The notes beneath the pieces are model-generated. The model did not search any database. It was not told where the DNA came from and saw only the letters and a program-made list of their open reading frames with translations. Shown here piece by piece: positions 63,873 through 64,000 of a DNA stretch of 64,000 nucleotides (the stretch's first letter is position 1; every line of letters begins with the position of its first letter). Location of the stretch: the NCBI GenBank assembly GCA_016185145.1, contig JACPOB010000072.1, forward strand, positions 1-64,000, given 5' to 3'. Position numbers and translations under genes: made by a program. The stretch is from Rhodospirillales bacterium (lineage in GTDB: Bacteria; Pseudomonadota; Alphaproteobacteria; Reyranellales; Reyranellaceae).

Positions 63873-63940
63873 CTTCCGGACCGCGAGCCTCCGGCTCGCT
63901 CATGATTCTTGAGCGAGCCGGGAGGCTCGCGGTCCGGAAG
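63873..63940. repeat. TCATGAT-centred palindrome, third copy
   Basis: Arms 63873-63902 (CTTCCGGACCGCGAGCCTCC...) and 63910-63940 are complementary apart from one bulged C, around TGATTCT. It shares GGACCGCG and GCTCATGAT with 27653-27768, and GAGCCTCC with the CTCC of 56664-56724. It lies between the FAD oxidoreductase and the partial RidA gene. Confidence 0.82.
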
Positions 63941-63957
63941 ACCATGAGGCGCTCCCA

Positions 63958-64000
63958 TCAGATCGCAGCCACCACCATGATCTCGATCTTCATCTTCGGG
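63958..64000 (-). CDS. RidA family protein, 3' end only (continues past the right edge)
   Basis: The minus-strand frame runs from the window edge to a TGA (63958-63960) and encodes PKMKIEIMVVAAI. The KIEIMVVAA end matches the RidA C-terminus (KVEIMVQAA in the gene at 62019). Only 13 codons are present, so the call rests on this short motif. Confidence 0.55.
   Translation of the reverse strand, partial: PKMKIEIMVVAAI

Noticed and set aside
61848..63905. A 685-codon plus-strand open frame at the end of the window
   Set aside because: It covers the RidA, small membrane and FAD oxidoreductase genes in the opposite or another frame and has no family resemblance; it is a GC-driven shadow.

Overview
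The window is about 64 kb of GC-rich chromosomal DNA. It is densely packed with genes in short operons on both strands, and no phage, conjugative or CRISPR module was recognised. The gene families point to an alphaproteobacterium: orphan Tat-exported TctC/Bug binding proteins beside a CaiB-type CoA-transferase, DUF2852, a long-form LeuA behind a leucine leader peptide, betaine-lipid genes btaAB, tandem enoyl-CoA hydratases and an SCP-x-type thiolase. A soil or freshwater Rhodospirillales/Hyphomicrobiales lineage such as Reyranella is my guess for the genus level, which I cannot prove from the sequence alone.

1-9 kb: the 3' end of ubiD, a luciferase-like flavin oxidoreductase, an EEP-family nuclease/phosphatase, a TetR regulator with two matching operator-like sites (one on its own start codon, one before a DUF2852 membrane gene), a hypothetical gene, then a CaiB / TctC / TctC operon that carries a duplication scar. 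9-18.7 kb: leuA with its own promoter and leucine-rich leader peptide, a tandem pair of tiny exported proteins, a TldD/PmbA protein, an MltB-type lytic transglycosylase, a GNAT-like protein with a small partner, and an envelope group (lipid kinase, LpxH-like phosphoesterase, GT4 glycosyltransferase). 18.8-27.6 kb: an RraA-like protein, xseA, a VapBC-type toxin-antitoxin pair, purD, an MBL hydrolase, GNAT, queA-tgt and pncA.

27.9-35.8 kb is the most interesting accessory block. A polar amino acid ABC transporter is followed by a 2-hydroxyacid dehydrogenase, an enolase-superfamily enzyme, a threonine-synthase-like PLP enzyme, a GntR/FCD regulator and a convergent RidA. The block is bounded at both ends by matching AT-rich sites, which suggests one regulon for uptake and breakdown of an amino-acid-like compound. 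The first permease gene carries a one-base frameshift.

36-47 kb: a beta-ketoadipyl-CoA-type thiolase, a beta-propeller protein with an HTH partner, the btaAB betaine-lipid operon downstream of a GT4 gene, a divergent ABC exporter, the ogt-alkA alkylation-repair pair and malonyl-CoA decarboxylase. A gene-free gap after the decarboxylase holds a near-consensus promoter with no obvious gene. 47-64 kb: a four-gene operon (DUF3592, SMP-30-like, two enoyl-CoA hydratases), a flavodoxin-like protein, an adenylate cyclase, a decayed SDR gene, HigBA, an SCP-x-type thiolase, a GlcD-like flavoprotein, a wHTH/TPR regulator divergent from a cupin, a 341-residue unknown, NTF2/VOC/RidA genes, a 44-residue membrane protein, an FAD oxidoreductase and the 3' end of another RidA gene.

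Many intergenic gaps hold palindromic dispersed repeats. At least four sequence families are present, several in more than one copy.
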